Below, piece after piece: positions 21,606 through 30,900 of a DNA stretch of 37,248 nucleotides (position 1 is its first letter; each line of letters opens with the position of its first letter). The notes below the pieces were generated by a model. It made no database searches. It was not told where the DNA came from and saw only the letters and a program-made list of their open reading frames with translations. Source of the stretch: Deltaproteobacteria bacterium (GTDB taxonomy: Bacteria > Myxococcota_A > UBA9042 > CAIXZC01). Both the position numbers and the translations under genes were made by a program. The stretch is from assembly GCA_016875215.1 (NCBI GenBank), contig VGRX01000012.1, positions 1-37,248 on the forward strand, read 5' to 3'.

Positions 21606-24600
21606 ATGAATGCCACGCATCACCGCCTCCGGCGGCTCGCTCCGTTGGTCCTGTTGCTTCTGCTGCCGCTCGGCTGTGCGAACGAGGAGTCGAAGCGTCC
21701 CCGGCTGAGCGCCCGGCAGATCACCCGAGCCGACGAGTTGATCGGCGGCCCGACGGCCCGCGGCAAGCTCGGGGACTTCCTCATCGAGAACGACAGGGTT
21801 CGCTTCGTCATCGGCGGGCTCGGCCAGTCCTGGATGGGGGGCGTCTTCGGCGGCTCCCTGCTCGACGCGGACCGGCAGCGCCCCGCGCTCAAGGCCTACA
21901 AGTACGGCAAGGGGTGGGATGCCTTTGGCGAGACCTTCCCCCTGGTCAACCTCGTGGTGGCCAACCCTGACCTTCCGGGCAGCTCGCCCAGACTGACGTC
22001 GGATGGAATCAAGCTGATCGAGATCCCGTCGGGAATCGAGGTGCTCAAGGACGGCAGCGACGGCGAGGCCGTGGTCCGCGTGACCGGTCGGGCGGGCTAC
22101 ATGTTCGAGGTGCTCAAGTTCCTCAATCGTGACTTCCTGATGAGCTACCTGGCCCAGCCGTTCAAGATCATGGGGTTCGAGCTCCCCATCGACCAGCTTC
22201 TCAACATGCTCCTGGGGGTCAACGTCTACGCCCTGGTCAATCGGCTCCAGATCGACTTCACGTTCCACAACGACTACATCCTGCACGAGGGGGAATCGTT
22301 CCTGACGCTGCGGACCACCGTGATTGCGGCCCCGCCCACCCAGGCTGCGCTGGACAGGTGCCCCGCCTCCGCGCCGTGCGGCCTCGAGTGCGAGCACGGC
22401 CTGGCCATGACCGAGGCCGAGTACGATATTCCGGGCCAGACCACCAAGACGCCGGGGAAGGTCATGTGCCCGGTCTGCCGGTGTGCAGATGCTCCCCAGC
22501 CCATGCAGTCGCTCAACGAGAGCGAGGATATCTTCGGCATCATGCTCGGCGACCTCGGCCCCTGGACCGAGCGGGCCTGGAAGGGAGGGCTGCTGGGCGG
22601 CGACTTCCTCTTCTTCGGCGCCGAGGCCAACATCTTCTCCCCCGGGATCGGCTTTGACGACAACCGGAAGATCTTCGAGAACATGTGGCAGCAGGTCCCG
22701 ACCCTTTCCAGCCCGCTCACGTTCCCCTGGATCGCGGGCGTCGGCGAGAACGTCTCCTACGCCTGGGCCACGGTCAATCCGGACCGCAGGGAGGGGCGTG
22801 ACTGCCCCACGTGGCGCCTCGCCATGACCCGCCTGAGCTACGAGGACGAGCAGGCCGTCATCGATGCGCTCGTCACCGAGCTCAAATGGGATCCGAGCGC
22901 TGCCGCTGCCCGGGTCCGCCAGGTGATCGTGGACCGCAAGCCGCTCGTCCTGCGCGAGGTCCCCATGGATGCCAAGGCATCCCAGTCGTTCGAGTCCTGG
23001 AAGGCTGCCGTGATCCTCAACGTCATCGTCTCGGGCGACCCGAAGAACCCGGACGCGCGGACCGTCATCTCCCTTTTCCCGGAGGCCGTCGGATTCGACC
23101 TCCTTCCCGCGGCGGAGTGCCTGGATGCCTCGGTGCTCATCCCCATCGTCTCGACCTCGGCCACCGCGGTCATGACCCACAAGGCCACGCCCACCATGGA
23201 CATCGTGGACGAACAGGTTTCCGATCTCCGTCGCTCCTTCACCTTCGAGCGTTACCTCGTGGTGGGTGACGGCGATGTCGGGTCGGTCCTCTCGACCATC
23301 TACGACCTCAAGGGGATTTCGTACGGTCGCGTCTCCGGCGTCGTCGTGGACGAAGCCACACGGATTCCGTTGTCCAAGGTCGCAGTGTTCGCGATCCGCG
23401 ACCCGCGCAGCTCGCCGGATGATCCCGAGCCGGCCACGTACGGGGAGCTCCGTTCCCTCTGTCGCGGGCGCTTCGGCAACGAGGGGCTCGTGTCCCAGAT
23501 GGAGACCGACCTCGGGCTCGACCTGGTGCTGGACGGCGACTTCGCCGGCCCGCTCGAACCCGGTTCCTACTTCCTTGTCGCGTTTGCCCCCGACCGGGCG
23601 CCTTCCGCACCGGTTCCGGTCGTCATCAACGAACAGGAGAGGAGCGTGGCCAACCTCATCCTTCCCTCCACCGGGAAGGTCCACTACCTCGTGCGCGACG
23701 GGGCCGGCCTCAAGATCCCTGCCCGGCTCACCTTCATCTCCCTCGATGCCGAGGGCAAGCCCATGCGCTGGGACGGAAAGAACCCCGTCGAGCTCGGCGC
23801 CAGCCGCTATGACCACGGCATCTACCTGACCGAGCACTCGGCGCACGGCGAAGGGGAGGTCCGCCTTCCCCCCGGTCACTACCGTGTCCTGGTATCACGG
23901 GGCTTTGAGTACTCGCTCGGCCGGTTCGATGATTTCGAGGTCAAGGCGGGGATCACGGTCCCTCTCGAAACCGTGCTCCTGCGCGAAGTCGATACCACTG
24001 GCTGGATCTCCGGCGATTTCCACGTGCACGCCGTCCCGAGCATCGACTCCTCGCTGCTCATCGAGGACCGCGTCGCGGCCAACGTTGCAGAGGGGGTCGA
24101 GTTCATCACCGCGACGGACCACGACTACCTGACCGACTACTCCCCGTACATTCACAAGATGGGGTTGCAGAAGCACATCCGGAGCGAAGTCGGCGTTGAG
24201 ACCACGACGCTCGAGTTCGGCCACTACAACGGCTTCCCCATGAAGTACGACCAGACCGACATCCCAGTGCACGACTCCCCACCCTGGTACGGGGAGACCA
24301 TCGCCAGGGTGTGGGAGATGCTGCGGGAACGCCTCGCACCGGGGTTTGCGGCAGACGATTTCATCGTCCAGGTGAACCACCCCAGGGACGGGTTCATGGG
24401 CTATTTCGCCCAGTTCGGCTTGAAGGGATACAACCTGGAGCGCAAGACCCCCGGCATGGAGATGTGCAACCCCCAGACCGAGAAGATCCCCTGCAACTTC
24501 GACACCTTCGAGCTCATGAACGAGAAGCGCTTCGAGCTGCTGCGCACTCCGACCATCGCGGAGAAGGAGATGCACAACGTCTGCTTCGAAGCCATCATGA

Positions 24601-26165
24601 AGTGCACCGACAAGTCGCTCTTCGGCGACGGGAACGGACGGACGCTCGACGAGCTCTTGTGCGCGGACCTCCGCTTCCCCGCCGAGGAATGCGCCACCCT
24701 GCCCGAGACCCTGAAGACCACGACCGCCACCGGGATGGACCTGGCCCGCCTGCAGAGTGCCTACGACCACTGCCTCTGGCACCAGGAATTCGTCGGCGAA
24801 TTCACCCACTGCACTGATGACATGCCCCTCGTCGAGTGCAAGAAGCAGGCGCTCGATGCGCTCAAGCTGCTCACCGTCCGGTACCAGTTGGAACGGCTCC
24901 CCGAAGAGCAGGATGCCTACTTCGCCACCTCGTCCGCCACGGACATCGGCTGCGACATGAAGAAGGCCATGAACGGCTGCTCCCCGATGTTCGACAAGAA
25001 CCAGCAGCCATCGACCGGCTGCGGCGGGGCCGACTGCTCCTGCGAGCCGTGCGTGTGCGGGAAGCTCCCCTCCTGCTGTCAGCCGATCGACTGGAACAAG
25101 GAGGAGACCCTCGGGAACGGCTGGACCCAGGCGTGCGCGGACCTCTGCCGGTCCGAATGCTACGGCTGCGGCATCCAGCCCTGCACCTCCAAGGCCCAGG
25201 TCTGGGAGGACTGGTACAGCTTCCTCAACCACGGGTTCAACCCGGCCATCGTGGGGAACTCCGATTCCCATGACGTCAAGGCCGAGGTCGGGCTGCCCCG
25301 CAACTACATCCGCTCGTCGACCGACTTCCCCCTGGCCATCGACGCGGCCGAGATCTTCCGCAACATCAAGGCCCACCGGGTGTTTCTCTCCACCGGGCCG
25401 TTCGTCGAGTTCTCCATCGGCAGCGCCGGGATCGGCGACACCCTGGCCAAGCCGGGAGGCAAGAAGCTCGAGGTGCGCGTCCGCATCCAGACCGCTTCGT
25501 GGTTCGGCGTGGACCACATCGAGATCCACCGCAACGGGAAGATCGAGAAGATCCTCCGCCTCGCACCTGCACCCGAGACGCTGGTCGACTTCGACCAGGT
25601 CGTCGAGCTGGACATGCCGCAGGAGGATTCCTGGTACGTGCTGACGACCTACGGTCTCGACTCCCGCTACCTGCTGTCACCTGTCTACAAGAGGATTCCG
25701 CTCGGCAAGATGCTGATTCCGACCATCATCGCGCTCGGCGCCAAGGCATTGCTCACCTCGTTCCCGGAGCTGACGTCCGCGATCCAGACGAAGTTCGGCA
25801 ACCTGCTGGGAGGTGCATCCCTCGAGACCCTGCTGGGAAGCGCGTTCGGCATCGAGGAGCTGCCCGACAGCTTCCCCATGTTCCCGCTTGCGATCACCAA
25901 CCCGATCTGGGTCGACCTCGACGGCAAGGGTTTTGCACCTCCGCTGGCCAAGGACTCGGACCAGGACGGCCAGTGGGACCTTCCTCCGTTCTGCGTCCAG
26001 CCTTGTCAGGTCGAGGTTCTCACCGCCCAGGACGGCACCACGTCTTATGGCCAGGCCACGTGCGGCGAAAACCAGCGATGCATCCCGGATTCGCAAGGCT
26101 CTGCCCAAGGCACTTGCGCCATCCCGATCCCGGAGAACTGCGTGGGAGCCCAGACGAAGCAGTGA
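21606..26165 (+). CDS. Giant PHP-domain lipoprotein (CehA/McbA-like metallohydrolase)
   Basis: The 1519-residue product has a signal peptide ending in LPLGC (Cys24). A beta-rich region follows to about 570, then a carboxypeptidase-regulatory-like domain (GVVVDEATRIPLSKVAVFAI, about 575-600). The PHP metallohydrolase starts with DFHVHA (His806, His808), ATDHD (837-840), an EVGVETTTLEFGH segment and VNHP (His925), and ends with GNSDSHD (Asp1220, His1222). About 290 residues with many Cys are inserted between VNHP and NSDSHD, far more than usual. The set of metal ligands looks complete, so activity as a phosphoesterase or other hydrolase is likely. Substrate unknown. GGAGG precedes the ATG. Confidence 0.88.
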   Translation: MNATHHRLRRLAPLVLLLLLPLGCANEESKRPRLSARQITRADELIGGPTARGKLGDFLIENDRVRFVIGGLGQSWMGGVFGGSLLDADRQRPALKAYKYGKGWDAFGETFPLVNLVVANPDLPGSSPRLTSDGIKLIEIPSGIEVLKDGSDGEAVVRVTGRAGYMFEVLKFLNRDFLMSYLAQPFKIMGFELPIDQLLNMLLGVNVYALVNRLQIDFTFHNDYILHEGESFLTLRTTVIAAPPTQAALDRCPASAPCGLECEHGLAMTEAEYDIPGQTTKTPGKVMCPVCRCADAPQPMQSLNESEDIFGIMLGDLGPWTERAWKGGLLGGDFLFFGAEANIFSPGIGFDDNRKIFENMWQQVPTLSSPLTFPWIAGVGENVSYAWATVNPDRREGRDCPTWRLAMTRLSYEDEQAVIDALVTELKWDPSAAAARVRQVIVDRKPLVLREVPMDAKASQSFESWKAAVILNVIVSGDPKNPDARTVISLFPEAVGFDLLPAAECLDASVLIPIVSTSATAVMTHKATPTMDIVDEQVSDLRRSFTFERYLVVGDGDVGSVLSTIYDLKGISYGRVSGVVVDEATRIPLSKVAVFAIRDPRSSPDDPEPATYGELRSLCRGRFGNEGLVSQMETDLGLDLVLDGDFAGPLEPGSYFLVAFAPDRAPSAPVPVVINEQERSVANLILPSTGKVHYLVRDGAGLKIPARLTFISLDAEGKPMRWDGKNPVELGASRYDHGIYLTEHSAHGEGEVRLPPGHYRVLVSRGFEYSLGRFDDFEVKAGITVPLETVLLREVDTTGWISGDFHVHAVPSIDSSLLIEDRVAANVAEGVEFITATDHDYLTDYSPYIHKMGLQKHIRSEVGVETTTLEFGHYNGFPMKYDQTDIPVHDSPPWYGETIARVWEMLRERLAPGFAADDFIVQVNHPRDGFMGYFAQFGLKGYNLERKTPGMEMCNPQTEKIPCNFDTFELMNEKRFELLRTPTIAEKEMHNVCFEAIMKCTDKSLFGDGNGRTLDELLCADLRFPAEECATLPETLKTTTATGMDLARLQSAYDHCLWHQEFVGEFTHCTDDMPLVECKKQALDALKLLTVRYQLERLPEEQDAYFATSSATDIGCDMKKAMNGCSPMFDKNQQPSTGCGGADCSCEPCVCGKLPSCCQPIDWNKEETLGNGWTQACADLCRSECYGCGIQPCTSKAQVWEDWYSFLNHGFNPAIVGNSDSHDVKAEVGLPRNYIRSSTDFPLAIDAAEIFRNIKAHRVFLSTGPFVEFSIGSAGIGDTLAKPGGKKLEVRVRIQTASWFGVDHIEIHRNGKIEKILRLAPAPETLVDFDQVVELDMPQEDSWYVLTTYGLDSRYLLSPVYKRIPLGKMLIPTIIALGAKALLTSFPELTSAIQTKFGNLLGGASLETLLGSAFGIEELPDSFPMFPLAITNPIWVDLDGKGFAPPLAKDSDQDGQWDLPPFCVQPCQVEVLTAQDGTTSYGQATCGENQRCIPDSQGSAQGTCAIPIPENCVGAQTKQ

Positions 26166-26257
26166 AGCGGGGTTTGCGGACGGAAACGAAGTGGAGTGCC
26201 TGGCCACGCCGCTGCGGAAGACGAGGCGAGCGGACGTTCCTGGGGCTCCTGCCCGTT

Positions 26258-27115
26258 TCAATGGCCGCGCCAGTCCCTCATCGACGTGGTGACACCCAGG
26301 ATCTCTGAGACCGAGTCGAAGACCTTCTGCGGCAGCAATGCCTTGAGCGCGGGAGTGAATCGGACCATGAGCGGGACCCGGACCATGTACTCGCCTCTCC
26401 GGAACCCGGCGTAGCCCTGCTGCACGGCCTTCTCGGGCGTCAGCAGAGGGACGAGCAGCGGTGCGCGAACGCCCCGGAACATCCCCGTGTCGACGTAGCT
26501 CGGGCAGAACAGGGTGAACCGGATTCCCATGTGGCCCGCAAGCTCCATCTCCAGCCGCAGCGACTCGGTGAACCCGATGACGCCCCACTTGCTTGCCGCA
26601 TAGGTCGGCATGTACGGCACGCCGATGAAGCCCGAGGCGGACGAGACGTTGACGAAGTGCCCCGTCCCTCTTGCCAGCATCTGGGGCAGGAACGCGCTGT
26701 GCAGCCAGACCAGCGACTTCAGGTTCACGTCCAGCACCGCGGCCAGCTTCGCCTCGGGCATCTCCTCGAACTTGCCGCCGGCCACGATGCCCGCGTTGTT
26801 CACCACGACGTCCACGGGGCCGAACTCGGCTGCCGTGGCTGCGGCCTCTTCGTGCACGCGACGGCTGTCCGTCACATCGACGACGGCCGTCCGAACGTCC
26901 GACGGAGGCCGGTCGGCGCGACGCCATCTCCCCTGCTTGCGGCCGCTGCGCGGCTGCAGCTCGGCTGCCGTCTTCTCGAGCTCCGCCTGGTCCAGGTCCC
27001 ACAGCACCAGCCGTGCCCCGTCGCGGGCGAAATGCTCGGCCCACAGCTTCCCCATTCCCCGCGCCGCCCCCGTGATCAGGACGACCTTTCCGGCCACGTC
27101 AACACGCTTCTTCAT
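26258..27115 (-). CDS. Short-chain dehydrogenase/reductase
   Basis: A 285-residue classical SDR. The Rossmann signature TGAARGMG is at 15-22, NNAG in the middle, and the catalytic Ser and YxxxK appear as NVSSASG and YAASK. The closest pattern is the SDR16C/retinol-dehydrogenase-like group with a longer C-terminus, so an alcohol, steroid or fatty substrate is possible, not proven. A basic insert (about 55-75) separates beta-3 from the usual AD motif. ATG 27115 is preferred to GTG 27121 because AGGAGG lies 5 bp upstream. It converges with the PHP lipoprotein gene across about 90 bp. Confidence 0.9.
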   Translation of the reverse strand: MKKRVDVAGKVVLITGAARGMGKLWAEHFARDGARLVLWDLDQAELEKTAAELQPRSGRKQGRWRRADRPPSDVRTAVVDVTDSRRVHEEAAATAAEFGPVDVVVNNAGIVAGGKFEEMPEAKLAAVLDVNLKSLVWLHSAFLPQMLARGTGHFVNVSSASGFIGVPYMPTYAASKWGVIGFTESLRLEMELAGHMGIRFTLFCPSYVDTGMFRGVRAPLLVPLLTPEKAVQQGYAGFRRGEYMVRVPLMVRFTPALKALLPQKVFDSVSEILGVTTSMRDWRGH

Positions 27116-27191
27116 GGGCACCTCCTTGCTCTCCCCAGTCTCCGGAGAAACAGGCCCGCAGCCGGTCCGGGGGCACCCGGCCGACCCAGCG

Positions 27192-27221
27192 ATCTTAGCT
27201 CACGCATGCCGCGCTGCACAA
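27192..27221 (-). promoter_or_regulatory. Promoter for the SDR gene
   Basis: On the minus strand TTGTGC (27221-27216), 18-bp spacer, TAAGAT (27197-27192), about 77 bp upstream of the SDR start. Confidence 0.45.
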
Positions 27222-27350
27222 CACCCAAGCGTCCGAATTCATCTGGTTCATTTCATGGCGGGTCCCAAGGAGGTTGATCGAAAGCACTTTGCCAAGTGAG
27301 GCCGCAGCCGTCGAGACGGAGGACGAGCGGCCCAATGGCTGTTCGCTGCT

Positions 27351-28514
27351 CTACACGTCGCGGAAGAACTCGTCGACCAGGGCCCACAATGCGGGCACGT
27401 CGTTGGCGGTGTGCACCTTTGCCCTGAACTTCGCGGAATCGGGCATCCCCTTCGAATACCAGATCATGTGCTTGCGGATCTCGTTGACGACGAGGAGCTC
27501 CGGCTTGTAGCGCAGCGCCAATCCCACCTGGAGCCGGATCAGCCTGGCCAGCTCGGTGCGCACCCCCGCCTCGGCCGCATCGAGGTCGATCGCTTCCGTC
27601 CCCCCCACTGCGGCCTCCGCCTGTGGGGGAGGTTGGACGGGGGGCACTTCCCACCCGAGCCTCCTTCCCACCTGCCGGAACAGCCACGGCCGCCCCAGCG
27701 CGCCGCGGCCGATCATGATGGCGTCGCACCCCGTCGTCTCCACCATCCGGGCCGCATCGTCAGGCGTTCGGATGTCGCCGTTTCCCACCACCGGGATTCT
27801 CACGGCATCCTTCACCGCCCCGATGAGCGACCAGTCGGCCCTGCCCGAGAATCCCTGGGCCCTGGTCCGCGGATGCACGATCACAGCGGCCATACCGGCC
27901 TCCTCGGCCATGACCGAGAACGGCACGCAGTTCACCGACTCGGCGTCCCAGCCTGCCCGGATCTTCACCGTCACCGGCGCCTGCACGGCCTCGCGCACGG
28001 CGACCATGATCTCGCGGGCCCGGGGTGGGTCCTTCATCAGCGCACTTCCCTTCTCGCCATGAACGATCTTCCGGGCCGGACACGCCATGTTCAGGTTGAT
28101 GGAATCCGCCCCGCGGGCCACCGCCATGACCGCAACCTTCGCCATCATCAAAGGGTCCGACCCCACGAGCTGGATCGCCAGCGGATGTTCGAGGTCCACG
28201 AGCCCGGTCTGCTGCACCAGCTCCTTGGATTTGCCACGGGCGACGCCATGTGCCGAGACCATCTCGGACATGAGCGGCCCCGCACCGAACATCCTCGCCA
28301 CCACCCGCACCGCCGGGTCCGCAATCCCGGCAAGCGGTGCGAACAGAAGCCGGTTGCCGAGCACGACGCTGCGGACGACATCAGCGGCCGCGCCGGTGCT
28401 GCCCGGCCCGTCGCTTCCTGCTTCGCCTGCCCGGGGAATCCGTGGCCGCTCCGACTCCGGGGAGCTTTGCGGGACGAGCGCACTCCGGGGGATGTCATCC
28501 TGCTTCCGCTTCAC
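27351..28514 (-). CDS. dusB: tRNA-dihydrouridine synthase
   Basis: A 387-residue FMN enzyme that reduces uridines in tRNA D-loops. TIM-barrel motifs: LFAPLAGIADPAVR, MVSAHG, NLNMACPARKIVHGEKGSALM with catalytic Cys, VTVKIRAGWD, IVHPRTRAQGFSG and GNGDIRTPDD, then IGRGALGRPWLF. The motifs fit the DusB subfamily best. The first 45 residues are an unconserved Pro/Ser/Gly-rich extension, and a Pro/Ala-rich insert lies at about 295-315. The GTG start at 28514 overlaps the rimI stop by 4 bp (GTGA), so translation is coupled. A later start would remove the extension but none has a better ribosome binding site. Confidence 0.93.
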   Translation of the reverse strand: MKRKQDDIPRSALVPQSSPESERPRIPRAGEAGSDGPGSTGAAADVVRSVVLGNRLLFAPLAGIADPAVRVVARMFGAGPLMSEMVSAHGVARGKSKELVQQTGLVDLEHPLAIQLVGSDPLMMAKVAVMAVARGADSINLNMACPARKIVHGEKGSALMKDPPRAREIMVAVREAVQAPVTVKIRAGWDAESVNCVPFSVMAEEAGMAAVIVHPRTRAQGFSGRADWSLIGAVKDAVRIPVVGNGDIRTPDDAARMVETTGCDAIMIGRGALGRPWLFRQVGRRLGWEVPPVQPPPQAEAAVGGTEAIDLDAAEAGVRTELARLIRLQVGLALRYKPELLVVNEIRKHMIWYSKGMPDSAKFRAKVHTANDVPALWALVDEFFRDV

Positions 28515-28957
28515 GCTTCCTCGTTTTCCAGGAACAGCACCATCAGCAACGCGTCCTCCCCGTCCCGGTAGTAGCGTCGCCGGGTTCCCTGCTCTGCGAA
28601 GCCCGCCTGCTCATACATCGCCCTGGCTGCCACGTTGCTCGGCCGGACCTCCAGGTACAGGTACAGCGCCCCGTGGCTCCGGCATACCTCGATCACAAAG
28701 GACAACAGCCGCCGCCCCCATCGCTCACCCCTCCGCTCCGGGGCCACGGCGATGTTCATCAGGTGCCCCTCGTCCACCACGGTGCGGAACGTGGCGTATC
28801 CCACGATCCCCTCCGCCCCCTCCAGCACCACGGCATGGCTCACCGGCCCCTCGATCTCGGCAAGGAATGCCTCCGGAAGCCATGGGTCCGAAAAGGTCGC
28901 CTCCTCGATCACCATGACCTGCGGGATATCCCGCACATCCATCTGCCGGATCCGCAT
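28511..28957 (-). CDS. rimI: GNAT acetyltransferase, RimI-like
   Basis: A 148-residue GNAT fold protein matching RimI, which acetylates the N-terminal Ala of ribosomal protein S18. Motifs: MRIRQMDVRDIPQVMVIE, FSDPW, the acetyl-CoA binding loop RRGERWGRRLL, and the C-terminal NVAARAMYEQAGF. ATG 28957 begins the conserved region; GTG 28975 upstream is less likely. Directly upstream of this ATG is a run of ten G (on the coding strand), which is the only ribosome binding site-like sequence. The stop overlaps the dus start. Confidence 0.88.
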   Translation of the reverse strand: MRIRQMDVRDIPQVMVIEEATFSDPWLPEAFLAEIEGPVSHAVVLEGAEGIVGYATFRTVVDEGHLMNIAVAPERRGERWGRRLLSFVIEVCRSHGALYLYLEVRPSNVAARAMYEQAGFAEQGTRRRYYRDGEDALLMVLFLENEEA

Positions 28958-28959
28958 CG

Positions 28960-28969
28960 CCCCCCCCCC
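28960..28969 (-). promoter_or_regulatory. Poly-G(10) tract in the rimI ribosome binding site
   Basis: Ten consecutive C on the plus strand (G on the rimI strand) end two bases before ATG 28957. Such tracts are prone to slipped-strand length change, which could alter spacing or accessibility of the binding site. Confidence 0.6.
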
Positions 28970-28989
28970 TGCCACAACCCGACGGCGAG

Positions 28990-29018
28990 CTTATAGCCGC
29001 TTTGTGAGGCGGCGGCAA
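28990..29018 (-). promoter_or_regulatory. Promoter for rimI-dus
   Basis: On the minus strand TTGCCG (29018-29013), 17-bp spacer, TATAAG (28995-28990). GCCGC/GCGGC inside the spacer are inverted. A 31-bp inverted repeat lies 6 bp upstream of the -35. Confidence 0.55.
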
Positions 29019-29023
29019 GGTGC

Positions 29024-29054
29024 TTGGGATACCCTGGTGGCCAGGGATTCCCAA
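29024..29054. repeat. 31-bp inverted repeat next to the rimI promoter
   Basis: TTGGGA-TA-CCCTGG (29024-29037), loop TGG, CCAGGG-AT-TCCCAA (29041-29054). Twelve of 14 positions pair, with a central 2-bp mismatch on each arm. There is no U-run. It could be an operator or a dispersed palindrome. Confidence 0.7.
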
Positions 29055-29153
29055 CACAGGCAGGCTCATCGCCCTCTGGACGCCGTTGATGGTGGATTCG
29101 GGAAGTCTGGCCAGGACTACTTCGCCGTTCTCCTCCGGGGTCAGCCGCTCGCG

Positions 29154-29182
29154 TTGCTCCCGCCGCCCGCCTCTGGTATGTT
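29154..29182 (+). promoter_or_regulatory. Promoter for the DUF4139-like gene
   Basis: TTGCTC (29154-29159), 17-bp spacer, TATGTT (29177-29182), 32 bp upstream of ATG 29215. Confidence 0.45.
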
Positions 29183-29214
29183 CGCATCGATTGTACTTCT
29201 CCATGGAGGTTGCC

Positions 29215-30810
29215 ATGTCGCTTCATCTCCTGTCCGCCTCATCCCGCGCTGCCTGCACGCAGAGGATTCCGCTGCTCCCGAGCCTGGCGCTGGCAGCCGT
29301 GCTGCTGACCACGGCCTTTCCGGCCCTGGCTCAGAAGTACGACTCGGCTCCCACCTCGGCCATCCTGTTCAAGAACAACCTGGGCTGGATCGTCGAGGAA
29401 GGGCGCGGGAAGACCGACTCGGAATGGGTCTCGACCCGACTGCACGGCAAGCCGGTGGTCGGGACCCTGCGTCTGGCTCCGGTCACCGAAACCAAGGTGA
29501 TCGAGCTCAAGACCTATCCCACCTGGCCCGGCGGCCGCTCGCCGGTCCTGGCAGCGTTCGAGGCTGCCGCGGTCGGCAGCAAGGCCACCGTCACCGCGGC
29601 CGGAAAGACGGTCGAGGGACGCATCCTGGGGGTCTCCACCGGGACCGTGGCGTCCGAGTCCATGCTGTCGCTCGACGTGGACGGCACCCTGGTGCTCGTG
29701 CCGACGGCGAAGATCGAGCGCGTCGAGACCGCGACCCCTGCCATTCCGGCCGCTGCGGGTGACGACCGGCTCCGTCTCCGCATCTCGCCGAAGGAGGGCA
29801 ACTTCCAGATCCGCGCCAGCTATCTCACCGGCAGCGTCGGCTGGGTACCCGTGTACCAGCTCGACCTCGCCGGAAAGGACAAGGGACAGCTTTCGCTCGA
29901 CGCCATCGTCGTCAACGACGCCATGGACTTCGATTCCGCATCGATCCAGTTCGCCACCGGGGAGGCCACGTTCCCGATGCGGGACATGCCCAGCCCTCTC
30001 TTCGATCCCGGCATCACCGCCGAAGAGACCATGCGGACCGTACTCGGCGGGGTCGGGAATGCCATGCAGCAGGATGTCGACAACAACCCGGTGTACAACC
30101 GCATGAACTACGTCCAGGCGGTCGCCCCAAACCGCTTCCAGCCTCTCCCGGCCTCCCCTCAGTCAGGAGAGGAGACCCATCTCTACGGCCCGGTCGAGCT
30201 GTCTCTCAAGAAGGGCGAGCGCAGCCGCATCGGGCTTGGCGCCGGCGAAGTCCCGGCCGACCTGATCTACTATTGGAAGGTTCCCGAGAACGTGGACACA
30301 ACCCAGGACCGCAACGATGTCTGGCTGGCGGCGCGCATGACCAACCGGCTCTCCTTCCCCCTGACCACCGGAACCGTCCTGGTCACCCGCTCCGGCCGGC
30401 CTGTCGGCCAGGGGTTCTTCACCTACACGCACGTCGGCGGCGAGGCGGTGGTCCCGATCTCGATCGCCTCGTCCGTGCTTGCCTCCCCCTGGGAGCAGGA
30501 AGACGACCGCGACCGCAACACCGTCAACTTCCGCGGTGCCCGCTACGACAAGGTCCGCATCAAGGGGACCCTGTCCCTTCGCAACCTCCAGGACAAGCCC
30601 GTCACGGTCCGTGTCGAAAAACCGGTCTCCGGCAAGGTCACCGCCAGCTCCGACTCGCCGGCCTCGGACGAGCGCTTCGTGTCGGCCTATGATCCCAACC
30701 CGAAGACCACCCTGCGCTGGACCGTGGAGGTCAAGGCCGGCGAGAAACGCGACCTCGACTACACCTACGAGACCTTCGTGATCCGGTACAACCAGGGGTC
30801 GTCGTACTGA
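29215..30810 (+). CDS. Exported DUF4139-like protein
   Basis: The 531-residue product has a long signal peptide (cleavage after ALA, about residue 38). The region starting ASYLTGSVGWVPVYQLDL resembles the DUF4139 domain of the mucoidy-inhibitor-like family (xWxPxYxL followed by a V-x-N-x-x-D strand and a Thr-Gly-rich segment), and the C-terminal strands (GTLSLRNLQDKPVTVRVEKP, LRWTVEVKAGEKRDLDYTYE) also fit. Function of the family is not known. ATG 29215 has GGAGG 5 bp upstream; the open frame before it reads through the inverted repeat and is rejected. It stands alone with its own promoter, divergent from rimI. Confidence 0.85.
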   Translation: MSLHLLSASSRAACTQRIPLLPSLALAAVLLTTAFPALAQKYDSAPTSAILFKNNLGWIVEEGRGKTDSEWVSTRLHGKPVVGTLRLAPVTETKVIELKTYPTWPGGRSPVLAAFEAAAVGSKATVTAAGKTVEGRILGVSTGTVASESMLSLDVDGTLVLVPTAKIERVETATPAIPAAAGDDRLRLRISPKEGNFQIRASYLTGSVGWVPVYQLDLAGKDKGQLSLDAIVVNDAMDFDSASIQFATGEATFPMRDMPSPLFDPGITAEETMRTVLGGVGNAMQQDVDNNPVYNRMNYVQAVAPNRFQPLPASPQSGEETHLYGPVELSLKKGERSRIGLGAGEVPADLIYYWKVPENVDTTQDRNDVWLAARMTNRLSFPLTTGTVLVTRSGRPVGQGFFTYTHVGGEAVVPISIASSVLASPWEQEDDRDRNTVNFRGARYDKVRIKGTLSLRNLQDKPVTVRVEKPVSGKVTASSDSPASDERFVSAYDPNPKTTLRWTVEVKAGEKRDLDYTYETFVIRYNQGSSY

Positions 30811-30844
30811 CAGGGTCCCGGAAGCCGCATCGGTCATTTATCCA

Positions 30845-30871
30845 TTGACCTCCCCTTGCCAAGATCATAAG
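30845..30871 (+). promoter_or_regulatory. Possible promoter for the 5'-nucleotidase cluster
   Basis: TTGACC (30845-30850) is close to consensus. The best -10 is CATAAG (30866-30871) at a short 15-bp spacing. Confidence 0.35.
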
Positions 30872-30900
30872 GTGCGTCGGTTCTCGCGCAGGAGACGCCC

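Noticed and set aside
19569-23879. Minus-strand open frame of about 1436 codons
   Set aside because: It runs antisense through the end of a lipoprotein gene, the whole porin and half of the PHP gene, all of which have clear domain evidence.
26166-26257. Terminator between the convergent PHP and SDR genes
   Set aside because: No stable hairpin followed by a U-run could be seen on either strand.
29020-29214. Upstream extension of the DUF4139-like gene
   Set aside because: It reads through the inverted repeat and the promoter; the signal peptide and GGAGG place the start at 29215.
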